Positions 42,284 through 49,707 of a stretch of DNA of 64,000 nt are shown in pieces (the stretch's first letter is position 1; each line of letters begins with the position of its first letter). This DNA comes from Pseudoruegeria sp. SK021 (GTDB lineage Bacteria; Pseudomonadota; Alphaproteobacteria; Rhodobacterales; Rhodobacteraceae), in the NCBI RefSeq assembly GCF_002119405.1, contig NZ_MTBG01000005.1, positions 83,720 to 147,719 on the forward strand. The letters are read 5' to 3'. The notes beneath the pieces were generated by a model. The model worked only from the letters and a program-made list of their open reading frames with translations, was not told where the DNA came from and ran no database searches. The position numbers were made by a program, and so were the translations under genes.

Positions 42284-42865
42284 CTATCTCAGCCCGTCTT
42301 CGCCCACGATATCCGCCGCCGCCAATCCGCCCGACCGGGCATGAATGCGGGGGCCGGTGGTCATGACCAGTACCAGCAGCATCTCATTGGCGCGGGGGGC
42401 ATCGTTCAGCCCGACTTCCATACTGTCGAAATGGCTGCGCACGTAGGATGCGTTGACGTGGGTGATGGGCACATCCAGACGGGTGCCCACCGCACCCACC
42501 TTCTTGCCCGAGGGCACGATGGCCTTTGATCCGCCAATCACCGCCCGCATCGAATAGCCGCCGGGGCCGTGCCAAAGCGCGCCATGTTCCAATTCGCCAT
42601 CCGCGCCGATGATCGCGCCTTTGCCATAGCCTTCAACCAGTGCGCCGCCGCCAAGGGCCGCGGCCAGATGGGTGGCCATCGACAGGCCCAACGGGCGCAA
42701 ATCGTCCATGAAGCCTTGGATCTCGGGGTCATACCGACCGGCGAACGGATTGGTGATCACCGACAGGATCGCCCCACGCTTGAGGGGCGTGGCCGCGACC
42801 GGGCCGCCTTCGTGGAAGATGTCCTCAATCACGAGGGCCTGTTTGCGGAGGATAAGCTCAGGCAT
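42284..42865 (-). CDS. DUF1185 protein A (amino acid synthesis family)
   Basis: 193 residues, paralogue of the neighbour at 41690. Family blocks are TNPFAGRYDPEIQGFMDDLR, EGYGKGAIIGADGELEHGAL, VPSGKKVGAVGTRLDVP and YVRSHFDSMEVGLNDAPRAN. ATG at 42865 overlaps the UPF0280 stop by 8 nt, so translation is coupled; an upstream in-frame extension to 42940 lies in that gene and is rejected. The motif SHFDxxEVGLNDAPR, identical in both copies apart from two positions, probably marks the active or binding site. Confidence 0.82.
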   Translation of the reverse strand: MPELILRKQALVIEDIFHEGGPVAATPLKRGAILSVITNPFAGRYDPEIQGFMDDLRPLGLSMATHLAAALGGGALVEGYGKGAIIGADGELEHGALWHGPGGYSMRAVIGGSKAIVPSGKKVGAVGTRLDVPITHVNASYVRSHFDSMEVGLNDAPRANEMLLVLVMTTGPRIHARSGGLAAADIVGEDGLR

Positions 42866-43721
42866 GTTCGATCCTTTTCCTGTGGTCTGACGCAACAGCA
42901 TTGGGCATGGATAGCAGACGGGTTTGGCGCCGCAGCACAAGGGCGGCTCCGATGATCTGGTCCCGGTCGATCATTTGCTGCGCGCGGCACGCGCCCCGGG
43001 ACAGGGCTGCACTGATGTCATTCTCGGACAGAGGCCCGCAGGCGATCACCACCATCCGCGCACCAAGATCGCTGTCAGGATCTCGCGTGTGGGCAGGCGC
43101 GCGCCGGATCGCGCCATGCCCCGGCAGGTCCACGGCATTGGCAATCAAGGTCGCGGCGACATCGGCTTCCGCAGCGGTGCGGGCCAGAACGGTCACCGCA
43201 TCGGCAATGCCCATGCTCAGGCTACGTCCGCCTAGCCCGCTGGTGGCGATCCCGCGCACCGGCTGATCATGGCGCAGCGGGATCTGCGCCATGGGACCGC
43301 TATCAAGCCCGGAAATCCCGACCCGAAAGGCGGCCTCCGGTCCCAGATGTAGGGCGATATCGCCGCCATTGTTGACATAGGCGCGGTCCAGCGCGCCTGC
43401 TTGGGTCATGGCAGCAAGGATCGCTTCCGCCACAGCGCCGGCGACCGCGGCCATCGGAGTCACGAAGCCGTCGCTGGCATGAACCGCCGTCACCTCGGCC
43501 ATTCGGCGGGCGATGTCGCCGCTGGGCTGCGGGCCGCTTTGACTGCGCAGAAGCGGCAGTTCCGCCACCAGTTCCTCAAGGGCAGTGGCAAAGCGCAGTT
43601 CCGCCGCCCGCAGCGCCAGCTCCCGTCCCGGGCCTTCTGCGCCGATCACCAGATCGATTGGGCCGTGCTGCAAATGCAGCCGCTCACCGTCCGGCAGAAA
43701 GCGGCCGACTGGCCCGCTCAC
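42858..43721 (-). CDS. UPF0280 family protein (ApbE-related)
   Basis: 287 residues. Family features are FVTPMAAVAGAVAEAILAAM, AYVNNGGDIALHL, GIATSGLGGRSLSMGIADAV and a C-terminal ARMVVIACGPLSENDI. UPF0280 proteins are distantly related to the FAD:protein flavin transferase ApbE. A flavin-attachment role toward the neighbouring reductase or hydroxylase is possible but not shown. GTG at 43721 overlaps the reductase stop as GTGA. It sits between 6-hydroxynicotinate reductase and the twin DUF1185 genes in one tightly coupled operon. Confidence 0.82.
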   Translation of the reverse strand: MSGPVGRFLPDGERLHLQHGPIDLVIGAEGPGRELALRAAELRFATALEELVAELPLLRSQSGPQPSGDIARRMAEVTAVHASDGFVTPMAAVAGAVAEAILAAMTQAGALDRAYVNNGGDIALHLGPEAAFRVGISGLDSGPMAQIPLRHDQPVRGIATSGLGGRSLSMGIADAVTVLARTAAEADVAATLIANAVDLPGHGAIRRAPAHTRDPDSDLGARMVVIACGPLSENDISAALSRGACRAQQMIDRDQIIGAALVLRRQTRLLSMPNAVASDHRKRIEHA

Positions 43722-45220
43722 AGCGTGTCCTTTGACCGGGACGACCAGCCATAATGGCGGCTGTCATTCGGGTCATTCTGGCCAGTGCCCGGATCGAGCA
43801 GGCGGGTGTCAGGGCCGATCACTTGTGCGACCGGCGTGATGTGATCCATGTGGCCGCCAAGGGCAGCGTAATCCGCCCGGCGCAGGGTGAATTCGATCGG
43901 GGCGACCAAAGCGGGTGTCGGCACATAGCCGAAAGCATTCAAGGGCATTTCCATGACATTCGCCATAAAGGTAATGCCGCCTCCAGGCCAGACATAGGCC
44001 TCGGCTCCGCCGCAGGAAACATGGGTCAGCGCGTCCTTGACCGATTTGGTCAACCGAACCGGGTTTGCGGTGACCCCGGCCCGCAGAGATCCACCGGCCC
44101 CGCCCATGAACAACACCGAACACAGCGCCGGCTCGCAATTGTCCGCGATCAGCCCGGCCGAAGCCAGCAGGGCCTCAGGGATCGGTGCGGGCACCGGGGT
44201 TAGGGCCGCGTCCAGTTCGAAATAGCCGTATTGCGCACCGGTGGTGGAAATCATCAGCAGGCGCAGTCCGGGCCAAGCGATCGCAGGATCGGCAGGCTTG
44301 AGAATGGTCAACGGATCGACAATGTCGGTGCCGCCCCAGCCGGTGCCCGGGTTTGCCACCTGAAAATACCGGCCCGGCGTGGACCTGCGTCCCTTGATCC
44401 GGATGCCGGACGGGGGCAGCCCCAGCCCCTTGCCCGCCTCGTGCTCGGTCAACACACCGGTGATGTGGTCATCCACCACCACCACCTCATCGGCATGGCC
44501 AAGCCACTGACGCGCGAACATGCCGATACTGGCCGACCCGCAGCCGACCCGCATCAGATGTTCGGCCTCGCCGTTGATGATCGGCGGCTGACCGGCTTGC
44601 ACGATCAGGGTCGCGCCGTCATCAACCGTCATCTCAACGGGCGCGCGATTGCATAGACGCAGCAAAGCATCGCAGGTGACCCGGCCTTCTTTCTTGGTAC
44701 CGCCGGTCAGATGTTCCACGCCGCCAAGCGACAACATTTTTGAGCCGTATTCCGCAGTCATAACGTGGCCGATGGCTTCACCCGCCACCCGGATGATCGC
44801 ACGTTCCGAGCCAATATGACGGTCGGTATCGATCTTCACCTTGGCGCCGCAGTAACTGAAAATGCCTTCGGTCACGACCGTGACCATGTCGACGCCGTCG
44901 ATCTCTTGGCTGACGATGAACGGCGCGGGCTTGTAGTCGGGATAGGTCGTGCCTGCCCCGACGGCCGTAACGAAGGTGCGGTCGCCCTGCACCAGATCCC
45001 CGTTCCAATCCTGCGCGTCGCTGCCACTGTCCAGAAATTTGACCGCCTGCCCCGCTGACCGGATGACCGTCAACGGATCCAGTCGTACCAAGATGCCGTC
45101 ATGGTTGGCGTAGCGGTCACAGGCCCCCGAATGGCCCTCGGCGATATAGCACAGCACCGGGCAAGCATCGCAGCGGATTTTGTCTGAGGTGGGGCGTTCA
45201 GAGGCGGGGCGCTCAGGCAT
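43718..45220 (-). CDS. 6-hydroxynicotinate reductase-type iron-sulfur protein
   Basis: 500 residues. The N-terminus has four cysteines at 17, 20, 24 and 34 in RCDACPVLCYIAEGHSGACD, able to hold a [4Fe-4S] cluster. Later blocks include VVTEGIFSYCGAKVKIDTDR, YGSKMLSLGGVEHLTGGTKK and VGCGSASIGMFA. In Eubacterium barkeri the enzyme reduces 6-hydroxynicotinate to 1,4,5,6-tetrahydro-6-oxonicotinate with ferredoxin. The enamidase at 55902, which would act next, strengthens the call. The substrate may be another 2-pyridone-like ring. The start overlaps the hydroxylase stop by 8 nt. Confidence 0.82.
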   Translation of the reverse strand: MPERPASERPTSDKIRCDACPVLCYIAEGHSGACDRYANHDGILVRLDPLTVIRSAGQAVKFLDSGSDAQDWNGDLVQGDRTFVTAVGAGTTYPDYKPAPFIVSQEIDGVDMVTVVTEGIFSYCGAKVKIDTDRHIGSERAIIRVAGEAIGHVMTAEYGSKMLSLGGVEHLTGGTKKEGRVTCDALLRLCNRAPVEMTVDDGATLIVQAGQPPIINGEAEHLMRVGCGSASIGMFARQWLGHADEVVVVDDHITGVLTEHEAGKGLGLPPSGIRIKGRRSTPGRYFQVANPGTGWGGTDIVDPLTILKPADPAIAWPGLRLLMISTTGAQYGYFELDAALTPVPAPIPEALLASAGLIADNCEPALCSVLFMGGAGGSLRAGVTANPVRLTKSVKDALTHVSCGGAEAYVWPGGGITFMANVMEMPLNAFGYVPTPALVAPIEFTLRRADYAALGGHMDHITPVAQVIGPDTRLLDPGTGQNDPNDSRHYGWSSRSKDTL

Positions 45221-47966
45221 CGGCGTGGGCCTTTATGGCCGCATGCAGGCGCGACGGCGTGACCGGCAGCCGGGTCATTCGCAGGCCGGTGGCATGGTGG
45301 ATCGCGTTCAGCAGCGCCGGTGCGGTCGGGATCAGCACATGTTCCCCCAAGCCTTTGGCGCCGAACGGGCCGTGCGCGTCCGGCTCTTCGATGATCAGGG
45401 TGTCCACCGGGGGCATGTCGCCGATGGTCGGGATCAGGTAATCGTGCAGGTTCGCGGTCCGCCCCGGGACGAATTCTTCCATCAAGGTCATGCCCAGCCC
45501 TTGGGCGATGCCGCCCTGCACTTGGCCCTCGACCAGCAACGGATTGATCGCCTGCCCAACGTCATGGGCAGCGGTAAAGCCCAACGCCCGGACCGTGCCC
45601 AAGGCCAGATCGACCTCGACCATCGCCAGATGCGCGGCATACCCGAACTGGGCATAGGGGGCACCTTGCCCGTTCTCATCCGGCGGCTGGGTCGGGGGAT
45701 CATAGGTCTCCATCGCCTGCAACACATAGCCTTCGCCATTGGGCGGCTGGCGGGTCAGGTCCAAAGCATGGGTTTGCGCGGCGTCGATGACGGACAGCCC
45801 GGTGGGGCCGGGCACGATGCGGGCGGTATCGGCGGCGTTAAGCTGGGCAAGGATCTGCTGCCGCAAGGCCAGCCCGGTCCGGCGCGCGGCATTGCCGGAC
45901 ACAAAGGTCTGGCGCGAGGCCGAGGTTTTGCCCGCGTCCGGCGTCAAATCGGTATCGGCCCCCACCAACACGACCTGATCCACGGACACCCCGAGCGCTT
46001 GGGCAAAGATCTGGGTAATAACCGTGCTGGAGCCCTGCCCGATATCCACCGCGCCTTGATGCAGCACGATCTGGCCGTTGGCCCGGATGCCCGCCTTGAT
46101 GGTGGATGGGTTGGGCAATGAGGTATTGCCGCAGCCATACCATCCCGCCGCCACGCCGACGCCGCGCCGCAGAAAGCCGTGCGCGCCTTGGCCTGCGTTA
46201 AAGCTGGCGCAATCGGCTTTGGCAGCGGCCCATGCCGGGCGCAGCGCCGTCAGACAGGCGGTGATGCCGACCCCTTGGGAAAACACCTGTCCGCAGACGG
46301 TCGGCTCTCCGGCTTGCAGCGCATTGCTGATGCGAAATTCCAGCGGATCCAGCCCAAGTTTGGTGGCCAAATCATCCAGAAGCGGTTCCAGAGCGGCCGC
46401 AGCTTGCGGCACGCCAAAGCCCCGAAACGCCCCTGATGGGGGTGAATGGGTGTGGATCGCCCGGGATTGTGCCCGATAGTCCCGGACCAGATAGGGGCCA
46501 GAGGCATGGATCGGCACCCGGGTCGCCACTGTTGGCCCCCACGATGCATAGGCACCGGTGTTAAAGTCGCCCGCGAACTGTAAGCCGCAGATCTTGCCGT
46601 CGCGGGTGGCGCCTATGGTGATGCTGATCTCGGCCGGATGGCGTTTGGTGGTGGATTGCATCGACTCGTGGCGCGAATACGCCATGCGCACGGGCTTGCC
46701 GGTTTTCAGAACGCCAAGCGCCAGATAGGGTTGAACCGACAGATCCAGCTTCGATCCAAAGCCGCCCCCCACCGCAGTTGGTACAATCCGTATGCGCCGC
46801 CGGTCGATCCCAAGGATATGCTCCAACCCGTCAAGGTCCATGACCGGGGCTTGGGTGCAGGCATAAACGGCGATCCGGTCGCCTTCGGGGACGGCATAAC
46901 CCGCTTCAGGTTCGATATAAGCGTGTTCGACGAAGCTGGTGCTGAACTGCCCGGTGACGGTGACATCGGCGCGGGCCAAAGCCGCATCGGCGTCGCCACA
47001 TTGAACAAGCCCACCGCATAACAGGTTTCCCGGGCGATTTGCGTGAAGTTGCGGCGCGGTTGCATCCTGCGCGGCCTCTACCGTCATCACTGGGTCCAAA
47101 ACCGTCCAAGTTACCGGAAAATCCACCGGATCAAACTGGCGCATCCGGTCTGGGGTGGCGATGACCGCCGCGATGGCTTCGCCCTGAAACCGGGTCTCGG
47201 TCTCGGCAAACACCGGCTGGTCGGCGAAATCCGGGATCACCCCAAAGCAATTGGTCCCGCCGATGTCGTCCGCCGTCAGCACCGCCTCCAGCCCGGCCGC
47301 GCGGGCATATTGGGCAAGATCGCCGAATTGAAACCGGGCCCGGGGATGCGGCGACCGGATCACCCGCAACTCTAACGTGCCGGGAGGGGCGACATCATCG
47401 CCAAATACCTCGGTTCCGGTGACCTTCGCGGCGCCGTCCAGTCGCCGGATCGCACTGCCCACCGCGCCGGAGCCGGTCAAAGGCGCCGGGGGATGGCCTG
47501 CCGCCAGCACAGCGTCGAGGATTTTCCGATAGCCGGTACAGCGGCACAGCACCCCGCCCAAAGCATCTTGAACCTCGGCGGCCTGCGGGCGCGGGGTGTC
47601 GCGCAGCAGGGCAACCGCCGCAACCATCATGCCCGGCGTGCAGATACCGCATTGCGCCGCGCCGTGATCCTGAAACGTCTGGGTCAGCGTTTGGGCCAGC
47701 GGGTCGGTGCGCACCAGCCCCGCCAGCGTGTCGACAGCATGTCCCGCCACCCGCTGCGTCGGCATCAGGCAGGCGCAGACGGGCCTGCCGTCCAGCAGAA
47801 CGGTACAGGCCCCGCAATCCCCAGCATCGCAGCCGACCTTGACATCCCGCGCCTCCAGCCGCTCGCGCAGGGTTACGGACAGCCGCTCGCCCGGGGCGGC
47901 CATGACCGCGGCCTCGCGCCCGTTCAGCCGGAAGGTGACCGGGCTGTTTGGTGTCTTGCTATTCAT
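45213..47966 (-). CDS. Molybdenum hydroxylase, fused [2Fe-2S] and Mo-binding subunits
   Basis: 917 residues, xanthine-dehydrogenase family. Residues 1-160 carry two [2Fe-2S] clusters: a plant-type site (Cys46, 51, 54, 66) and a helical site (Cys106, 109, 141, 143). The hammerhead and molybdopterin-binding domains follow, with GGGFGSKLDLSVQPYLALG and a C-terminal GAKGLGEHVLIPTAPALLNA carrying the active-site glutamate. Separate genes usually encode these parts, so the fusion is notable. It should hydroxylate an N-heterocycle at carbon next to nitrogen, such as nicotinate to 6-hydroxynicotinate. ATG at 47966 replaces a longer frame from 48074. The FAD subunit gene overlaps by 8 nt. Confidence 0.88.
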   Translation of the reverse strand: MNSKTPNSPVTFRLNGREAAVMAAPGERLSVTLRERLEARDVKVGCDAGDCGACTVLLDGRPVCACLMPTQRVAGHAVDTLAGLVRTDPLAQTLTQTFQDHGAAQCGICTPGMMVAAVALLRDTPRPQAAEVQDALGGVLCRCTGYRKILDAVLAAGHPPAPLTGSGAVGSAIRRLDGAAKVTGTEVFGDDVAPPGTLELRVIRSPHPRARFQFGDLAQYARAAGLEAVLTADDIGGTNCFGVIPDFADQPVFAETETRFQGEAIAAVIATPDRMRQFDPVDFPVTWTVLDPVMTVEAAQDATAPQLHANRPGNLLCGGLVQCGDADAALARADVTVTGQFSTSFVEHAYIEPEAGYAVPEGDRIAVYACTQAPVMDLDGLEHILGIDRRRIRIVPTAVGGGFGSKLDLSVQPYLALGVLKTGKPVRMAYSRHESMQSTTKRHPAEISITIGATRDGKICGLQFAGDFNTGAYASWGPTVATRVPIHASGPYLVRDYRAQSRAIHTHSPPSGAFRGFGVPQAAAALEPLLDDLATKLGLDPLEFRISNALQAGEPTVCGQVFSQGVGITACLTALRPAWAAAKADCASFNAGQGAHGFLRRGVGVAAGWYGCGNTSLPNPSTIKAGIRANGQIVLHQGAVDIGQGSSTVITQIFAQALGVSVDQVVLVGADTDLTPDAGKTSASRQTFVSGNAARRTGLALRQQILAQLNAADTARIVPGPTGLSVIDAAQTHALDLTRQPPNGEGYVLQAMETYDPPTQPPDENGQGAPYAQFGYAAHLAMVEVDLALGTVRALGFTAAHDVGQAINPLLVEGQVQGGIAQGLGMTLMEEFVPGRTANLHDYLIPTIGDMPPVDTLIIEEPDAHGPFGAKGLGEHVLIPTAPALLNAIHHATGLRMTRLPVTPSRLHAAIKAHADA

Positions 47967-48819
47967 CGGCAGGCCGGAACTTGACCGCCGCGGCCCGCAA
48001 TGCCCGCTGACACAGGTGCAGGGCGGCGTCCTGTCGGTAGGTAGCACTGCCCCGGATGTCGTCGATTGGGGCAAGGCTTGCCAGATGCGCTTTTGTCACC
48101 AAAGGCTCGGTCAGCAGATCACGCACAGGGCGGCCCCGCAGGTCGGCTTCTAGCTTGGGCAAGCGCTGCGCCACCGCCGAACAGGCCCCCACCGCCACCC
48201 GGGCACCGACCACTCGGTCTTGGTCATCCAGCCACAGCACCACCGCAACCATGGCGATGGAAATGACCAGATATCGGCGGCTGCCCAATTTCAGAAAGCT
48301 GCTTTGGCTGCTGTCTGGAAGCGCCGGAACATAAAGCGCCACCATCAGATCGCCGGGGCGCAACTGGGTCTGACGCGGGCCGGTCACAAAGGTCGCCAGC
48401 GGCATCACCCGCGTACCGGTTGGGCCGATCAGTTCGACCTCGGCGTCCAACGCCAGCAGCGCCGGCACCCCATCGGCGGCGGGCGAGGCGTTGCACAGAT
48501 TGCCGGCCAAAGTCGCCACATTCTGGATCTGGACCGAGCCAAGGTCGCGCGCCGCCGCTTTCAACCCGTCAAAGGCAGCTGGCAAATGCCGGGCCCGGAT
48601 CAAATCCGTCCACGTGGTCGCGCCGCCAATCCGCCAGCCGGTGGGGGTGGCTGTGATGCCATGCAAAGCCGGGATGGCCGAAATATCCACGAGGTTGGCA
48701 GGCACCGGGCGATCCCGAAGCGCCGGATAAAGGTCAGTGCCGCCCGCCACAATCACCGCTTCAGGGTGCGACAGGGCGTCGACCGCGTCTTGTAACGATG
48801 ATGGCGTGACGTATCCCAC
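47959..48819 (-). CDS. FAD-binding subunit of the molybdenum hydroxylase
   Basis: 286 residues of the CoxM/XdhB medium-subunit type. The FAD loops are PEAVIVAGGTDLYPALRDRP near residue 20 and NVATLAGNLCNASPAADGVP near 100, followed by the C-terminal CO-dehydrogenase flavoprotein domain. It transfers electrons from the [2Fe-2S] centres to an acceptor. GTG at 48819 is preceded by GAGGGG. It is the first gene of the minus-strand heterocycle operon, and a GTATAC-centred dyad lies just upstream. Confidence 0.88.
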   Translation of the reverse strand: MGYVTPSSLQDAVDALSHPEAVIVAGGTDLYPALRDRPVPANLVDISAIPALHGITATPTGWRIGGATTWTDLIRARHLPAAFDGLKAAARDLGSVQIQNVATLAGNLCNASPAADGVPALLALDAEVELIGPTGTRVMPLATFVTGPRQTQLRPGDLMVALYVPALPDSSQSSFLKLGSRRYLVISIAMVAVVLWLDDQDRVVGARVAVGACSAVAQRLPKLEADLRGRPVRDLLTEPLVTKAHLASLAPIDDIRGSATYRQDAALHLCQRALRAAAVKFRPADE

Positions 48820-48841
48820 GGGGTCCCCTCAACGCTGTCCG

Positions 48842-48853
48842 TTCGTATACAAA
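48842..48853. promoter_or_regulatory. GTATAC-centred quasi-palindrome upstream of the hydroxylase operon
   Basis: TTCGTATACAAA has one mismatched pair in a 12-bp dyad and begins 23 bp before the first gene of the operon. Its form is reminiscent of operators used by FCD-type GntR regulators, but no such regulator is adjacent; MarR is the local candidate. Speculative. Confidence 0.35.
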
Positions 48854-48887
48854 TAAGACGGATGCCTGTGCATCCTGTCAACGATTT

Positions 48888-49685
48888 TCAGTCACTGGCA
48901 ATGGTTCTGGAATGCGAAACCGGCTGCTCGTCAACAACATAGGCCCGATGGTCGTTGGTGTTCAGCGTCACGGTGATCACATGCGGTCCCGGTGGCAAGG
49001 CCCCGATCTCGGCCCGCGAACGGTAGAGCCGCTGCAATTTCACCCCGTCCAGATAGAGGTGGCCATGGCCATAACCGGGCAGATGGCCGATGCCGTCAAC
49101 CGGGGCCGCGAAGGTGAAGTCCGTGGTCATCACCTCAATCTCCCAGCCTGCCCCGTCTGGACGGGGGCGAACCGACAGATCCAGTTGGGGTGCCGGTTCA
49201 CCCGGTCCAATGGTGCAGATATCGCCCAGCCCCAACAGCCCGGCTTCGGCGGCCCGGCCGGGCGTCAGCGGTGCGGACACTGTCGCGCGGGTCGTGACCT
49301 CTCCGGCTTGGTCAAAAATCAGGGTCAGCGGCACCAGCGCGCCGGCTTGCGCAGCTCCGCTCAGGCCTTGCAGCAAGATATGCGCCCCATCCGCCGCCAA
49401 AATCGGGGAACTGCCCGAGGGGACCGGAATTGCGCTGACTTCCGGCGGCAGAACCAGCCCGGCCTCGGCGGCCAGCGGCGATTGCACCGCGATCAAACGG
49501 TCCGGTCCGCCGGTGTTGGCCAGCGTCAGGAACACCCGCAACGCGCCGTCTTCTCCGACCACAGGCACGGCGATGACGTTTGACACCGACAAGCCGTGAT
49601 CCAAGCGCCCCCCTTGCCCCCAGACCAGCACAGCCAGAAGCAGGCCAACCGCGATCAGAACGAGCCGTGCGCGCAGGTGAGACAT
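48888..49685 (-). CDS. PCu(A)C-like exported protein with C-terminal His-rich domain
   Basis: 265 residues with an N-terminal hydrophobic anchor (LVLIAVGLLLAVLVWGQG). Residues 35-140 resemble the copper chaperone PCu(A)C fold (VFLTLANTGGPDRLIAVQSP, then LLQGLSGAAQAGALVPLTLIF). The usual His/Met copper ligands are mostly absent: the HxM near the end reads HIL, and the earlier H and MxM are missing. The C-terminal 90 residues contain GHLPGYGHGHLYLDGVKLQRLY and LNTNDHRAYVVDEQPV, a separate domain whose histidines could bind metal. A role in copper delivery is uncertain. It is divergent from the membrane protein gene 22 bp away. Confidence 0.65.
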   Translation of the reverse strand: MSHLRARLVLIAVGLLLAVLVWGQGGRLDHGLSVSNVIAVPVVGEDGALRVFLTLANTGGPDRLIAVQSPLAAEAGLVLPPEVSAIPVPSGSSPILAADGAHILLQGLSGAAQAGALVPLTLIFDQAGEVTTRATVSAPLTPGRAAEAGLLGLGDICTIGPGEPAPQLDLSVRPRPDGAGWEIEVMTTDFTFAAPVDGIGHLPGYGHGHLYLDGVKLQRLYRSRAEIGALPPGPHVITVTLNTNDHRAYVVDEQPVSHSRTIASD

Positions 49686-49707
49686 TGGAATCCGGTCGGC
49701 AATATGG

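Noticed and set aside
45180..46121. 313-codon plus-strand open frame
   Set aside because: It is antisense to the hydroxylase gene; no motif, no ribosome site.
47967..48074. 36-residue extension of the molybdenum hydroxylase
   Set aside because: It lies inside the FAD-subunit gene; the [2Fe-2S] domain begins properly at ATG 47966.
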